Shown in pieces: positions 5,545 to 7,684 of a DNA stretch of 7,684 nt. A program made the translations under genes and the position numbers. The notes under the pieces were generated by a model, which worked only from the letters and a program-made list of their open reading frames with translations, made no database searches and was not told the origin of the DNA. Source of the DNA: M3007 sp041160955. GTDB lineage: Bacteria > Bacteroidota > Bacteroidia > Chitinophagales > Saprospiraceae. Every line of letters starts with the position of its first letter. Positions within the stretch are counted from its first letter, which is position 1. The stretch covers positions 1-7,684 of the forward strand of contig JBEAVK010000376.1 in NCBI GenBank assembly GCA_041160955.1, in the 5' to 3' direction.

Positions 5545-5708
5545 TAGACCTTATGTCACTTTGTTTTTGTAAAGGCCAAAATTAGAGATTTTTGTTTCCT
5601 TTAATGCGCTTTTTGTAGCCACAATGGAGTAATTACGGCGAAAAAAGTAAAGATGCAGGGGGCAAAAAGATCAATTTTGGCCAAAAAAATAAAGTGACAT
5701 AAGGTCTA
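5545..5708. repeat. 164-bp MITE-like inverted-repeat element
   Basis: TAGACCTTATGTCACTTT (5545-5562) is repeated as a perfect 18-bp reverse complement at 5691-5708. Weaker pairing continues inward through a T-rich stretch to GGCCAAAATT (5574-5583, with AATTTTGGCC at 5673-5682), offset by a small indel. No gene lies inside. TAAAA occurs at 5540-5544 and 5710-5714 and could be a 5-bp target duplication with the element running to 5709, but the sequence is too AT-rich to be sure. It separates the 3' end of the large lipoprotein gene from the promoter of the next gene. Confidence 0.7.
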
Positions 5709-5710
5709 AT

Positions 5711-5730
5711 AAAAACAATTGGTTGTTTTT
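5711..5730 (-). terminator. Rho-independent-like terminator of the 572-aa gene
   Basis: AAAAACAA (5711-5718), loop TTGG, and TTGTTTTT (5723-5730) form an 8-bp AT-rich stem about 7 nt after the TAG stop on the minus strand. On that strand the descending arm ends in UUGUUUUU, giving a U-rich tail. The stem is weak, and it could work in both directions. Confidence 0.45.
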
Positions 5731-5737
5731 TTAGTGC

Positions 5738-7456
5738 CTATGACTTAAAATCCACAACAACCCCGCCAGCCTGCAAAAGCCCATTTTTGTACTGGTATTT
5801 TTTACCGGCAGGTACTAACACCAGTACCCGTGCCGCATCGGCAGCGACTGAAAAACGGAAAGTGCCATGCGTATTGCGTCCTAAAAAAGTACGTCCTACG
5901 GTATCATATACGTCCACGTTTTTGTTGCCCAAGTCTATTTCCACGGTTTTTGGTGCGTTGTATGGGTTGAAATAAAGATAGGTCGGAAAAGCAGCCTGTT
6001 TTTTATAAAAATCCGTCACACGACAGTCAATTTGCAATATTTCTGGCACATTGGTGGCTTGTACCGTGCCGCCAAATGCGCCTACGTGTCCGCTTCCATA
6101 CACCGAAAACATGCTCTGTTTCGGATTGCCTTCTACCCAAAGAGGGCCGTCGCCTTGCGCAAATGGCGTGATACCCTTGAATTCGGGGTAAATGGATGAC
6201 TTGATAATGCCCTCATAAGCAATCACATTTTTGGTATCGGATTTGAATTGCGGTAAGGCTTGAAGGCTATCGGGCATTTCGGCGGGATAGCAAAAACGTG
6301 CTGCATTAGTGGCATTGAGCGCCCATTTGCCTACTGTACGCGCATAACGTTGGTCGTAGCGCACCATTGCGGCAAGCGGCATCATCAGGTCGAAAGTGTT
6401 CATAAGGAAACCATAACCGCCGTTGTGTACGGTGCTGCCCGCCAAACCACTCACATCATAGCCGCCCCAGTTGTCGGCGATTACGCCCCAACCTTCGCGC
6501 CCCACGGCAGTGCCATCAAAAGTCCAGTTTAGGAAACGTGCAATATCGTAGTGCGTACCGGCCTCTGCGTTCATGCGTGCGCCCACATAAGCCGCGACGG
6601 GCATCATGGCCTCGTAAAAGCGATTTTCTTTTTGGTTGTACAGGACATCCATAGCGTTTTTGGCAGCGCGGAGGTATTTTTCGTCGCCAAATTTGACCCA
6701 AGCCGAATACAAAATAAAGGCGTAACCGCCGGCCACATCTTCTTGGGTGGGAATGTGGTTGGTCTCGCCTTTCATCTCTTTAAAATTGAAGTACGAATAA
6801 CTATAACTTTTGCCCATTACCGAATCGGAACGGTAAAATTGGTCGGCAATACTGCGCAAAATGGGTTGAAAACTTTTTTCGTCGGGATACAAATCCGCCA
6901 CAGAGTAAAAAAGGACATTATTGTGCACCTCGTACCAAAAATCGTTGCCATAACCACCACCGATATGCGCGCCTTTATTGGTGAAATTCATAATGACATT
7001 CCACCCATTTTCACTATTGAAATAGTTGCGGAGCATACCCACATAGTCAAGTCCATTTTGTTGGCTTTTGTCAATACCCACTAAGGACGCACCAAGTACC
7101 GCGCCTAAAGCGCCAAGTGCTTCGTGGTTTTCGCCGTTGTTGATGGCCGGGCCCATACGCACGTCGCCCATAGCGGTATAAAGCCCGAAAGTGGTAGAAG
7201 GGAAATTGCGACCTTTTTTATCCAACCAAACAATAGGCCAATAAGCACCTTTTTGATTAAAATCGAAGGCCGTTTGGTCAAAATCCAGTGCCGTTTGTTT
7301 CCAATCCTTGTATTTGTAGGGCTTTGGATGGTTGGGCATTTTTTCTACGCGTGGGAGCGCAATTTGAGTGCTTGGTAGGGCAGTTGGGGTGAAATGTTGC
7401 GGTGAAGTGCAACACACAAAGACCAAAGAGGTAATGAAAAGTATAATTTTATGCAT
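5738..7456 (-). CDS. Exported (probable lipoprotein) alpha-toroid-like protein, putative carbohydrate-active
   Basis: The product has 572 residues. Residues 1-16 are a hydrophobic export signal ending LVFVCC; Cys15 or Cys16 could be the lipidated residue, although neither fits a textbook lipobox. Residues about 50-420 are rich in Trp, Tyr, Gly and Asn, with regularly spaced helices such as HEALGALGAVLGASLVG (111-127), NNVLFYSVADLYP (179-191), EDVAGGYAFILYSAWVKFGDEKY (239-261) and NTFDLMMPLAAMVRYDQRY (353-371). This looks like an (alpha/alpha)-toroid as in many glycoside hydrolases and polysaccharide lyases. Residues about 480-572 resemble a C-terminal beta sandwich (PTYLYFNPYNAPKTVEIDLG, then VLVLVPAGKKYQYKNG). 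I cannot assign a GH or PL family or catalytic residues, so enzymatic function is inference. Conserved-looking stretches are GREGWGVIADNWGGYD (319-334) and SVYGSGHVGAFGGT (451-464). It seems monocistronic; no promoter match was found upstream. Confidence 0.8.
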   Translation of the reverse strand: MHKIILFITSLVFVCCTSPQHFTPTALPSTQIALPRVEKMPNHPKPYKYKDWKQTALDFDQTAFDFNQKGAYWPIVWLDKKGRNFPSTTFGLYTAMGDVRMGPAINNGENHEALGALGAVLGASLVGIDKSQQNGLDYVGMLRNYFNSENGWNVIMNFTNKGAHIGGGYGNDFWYEVHNNVLFYSVADLYPDEKSFQPILRSIADQFYRSDSVMGKSYSYSYFNFKEMKGETNHIPTQEDVAGGYAFILYSAWVKFGDEKYLRAAKNAMDVLYNQKENRFYEAMMPVAAYVGARMNAEAGTHYDIARFLNWTFDGTAVGREGWGVIADNWGGYDVSGLAGSTVHNGGYGFLMNTFDLMMPLAAMVRYDQRYARTVGKWALNATNAARFCYPAEMPDSLQALPQFKSDTKNVIAYEGIIKSSIYPEFKGITPFAQGDGPLWVEGNPKQSMFSVYGSGHVGAFGGTVQATNVPEILQIDCRVTDFYKKQAAFPTYLYFNPYNAPKTVEIDLGNKNVDVYDTVGRTFLGRNTHGTFRFSVAADAARVLVLVPAGKKYQYKNGLLQAGGVVVDFKS

Positions 7457-7532
7457 TTTTTTTAAAATATTCGATGTTTGTGACTATTTAGGAGGTATAG
7501 GTTTGCGGTAACTATCCAGCCGCCGCCAAAAA

Positions 7533-7684
7533 ATTCCCGGAGGGAATATATGTTTACAGGCTGAATATGGTAAATTGCCCAAATCCCGTAGGGATTTTAT
7601 GTAAAAACGCGCAAAATAACATACATTCCCTACGGGAATTGAACCAGGTTTTTCATTCCACCCTATAAACATACATTCCCTACG
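7533..7684. repeat. Array of ATTCCC-N3-GGGAAT palindromes, cut by window end
   Basis: Three complete hairpins share a 6-bp stem and 3-nt loop: ATTCCC-GGA-GGGAAT (7533-7547), AATCCC-GTA-GGGATT (7582-7596) and ATTCCC-TAC-GGGAAT (7625-7639). A fourth begins at 7675 and is cut off. ACATACATTCCCTACG occurs twice exactly, at 7619-7634 and 7669-7684, 50 nt apart. Bases 7541-7560 and 7662-7681 form a larger inverted repeat (20 nt, two mismatches) including ATGTTTAYAGG. The array lies upstream of the 572-aa gene. It resembles REP/BIME-type dispersed palindromes; spacers and unit structure do not fit CRISPR. Confidence 0.75.

Noticed and set aside
6551..7084. Plus-strand ORF of 177 aa
   Set aside because: It is antisense to the well-supported 572-aa gene, and its composition (His/Val/Ile-rich) is typical of a shadow frame.
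7484..7672. Minus-strand ORF of 62 aa
   Set aside because: It reads straight through the palindrome array, and its sequence (GSIPVGN, PPGIF) is simply the translated repeat.
7533..7684. Possible CRISPR array
   Set aside because: The repeated units are short palindromes with unequal spacing and variable stems, the spacers are themselves related, and no cas gene is present.

Overview
The window looks like chromosomal DNA from a member of the Bacteroidota, probably a saprospirian or cytophagian-type environmental bacterium. The reasons are AT-rich leaders without Shine-Dalgarno sequences, two good promoters of the Bacteroidota type (a TTG box, a 19-21 nt spacer, then TACCTTTG), secreted proteins ending their signal peptides in '...QAQ' or '...YAQ', and families common in that phylum (DUF1080, HTH_34-type winged helix, DUF2306-like). 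The species assignment is inference; no rRNA or tRNA is present.

Layout: 1-260 holds an imperfect inverted repeat with 10-bp periodic arms. 261-1622 (+) encodes a secreted protein with two DUF1080 / 3-keto-disaccharide hydrolase domains. 1623-2200 has no credible gene; it holds a 269-bp inverted-repeat element with a strong internal hairpin, then a Bacteroidota promoter. 2201-3067 (+) is a two-gene operon: a six-helix membrane protein and a small winged-helix regulator. 3258-3731 (+) encodes a DUF2306-like five-helix membrane protein. 3821-4507 (+) encodes a small secreted, probably beta-barrel, outer-membrane protein. 4508-4895, between convergent genes, is filled by a palindrome cluster and a MITE-like element with a target-site duplication. 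4896-5405 (-) is an unrecognised cytosolic protein with its own promoter. 5406-5737 contains a tiny GC-rich ORF, that promoter, a second MITE-like element and a terminator. 5738-7456 (-) encodes a large exported, probably lipid-anchored protein, possibly an alpha-toroid carbohydrate-active enzyme. 7457-7684 is an array of short palindromes that runs off the window end.

Functionally, the two largest genes (double DUF1080 protein and the 572-aa exported protein) fit extracytoplasmic glycan handling, but they are about 4 kb apart on opposite strands and cannot be called one locus. The membrane protein and regulator probably form a self-contained regulatory pair. No phage, CRISPR or defence system is visible.

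The most unusual aspect is the intergenic DNA. Most long intergenic stretches hold an inverted-repeat element, and most of these are unlike one another. One (4669-4893) carries a clear 7-8 bp target-site duplication that includes the stop codon of the neighbouring gene. Its inner part shares an ATGTTTATAG-plus-palindrome design with the array at the window end.
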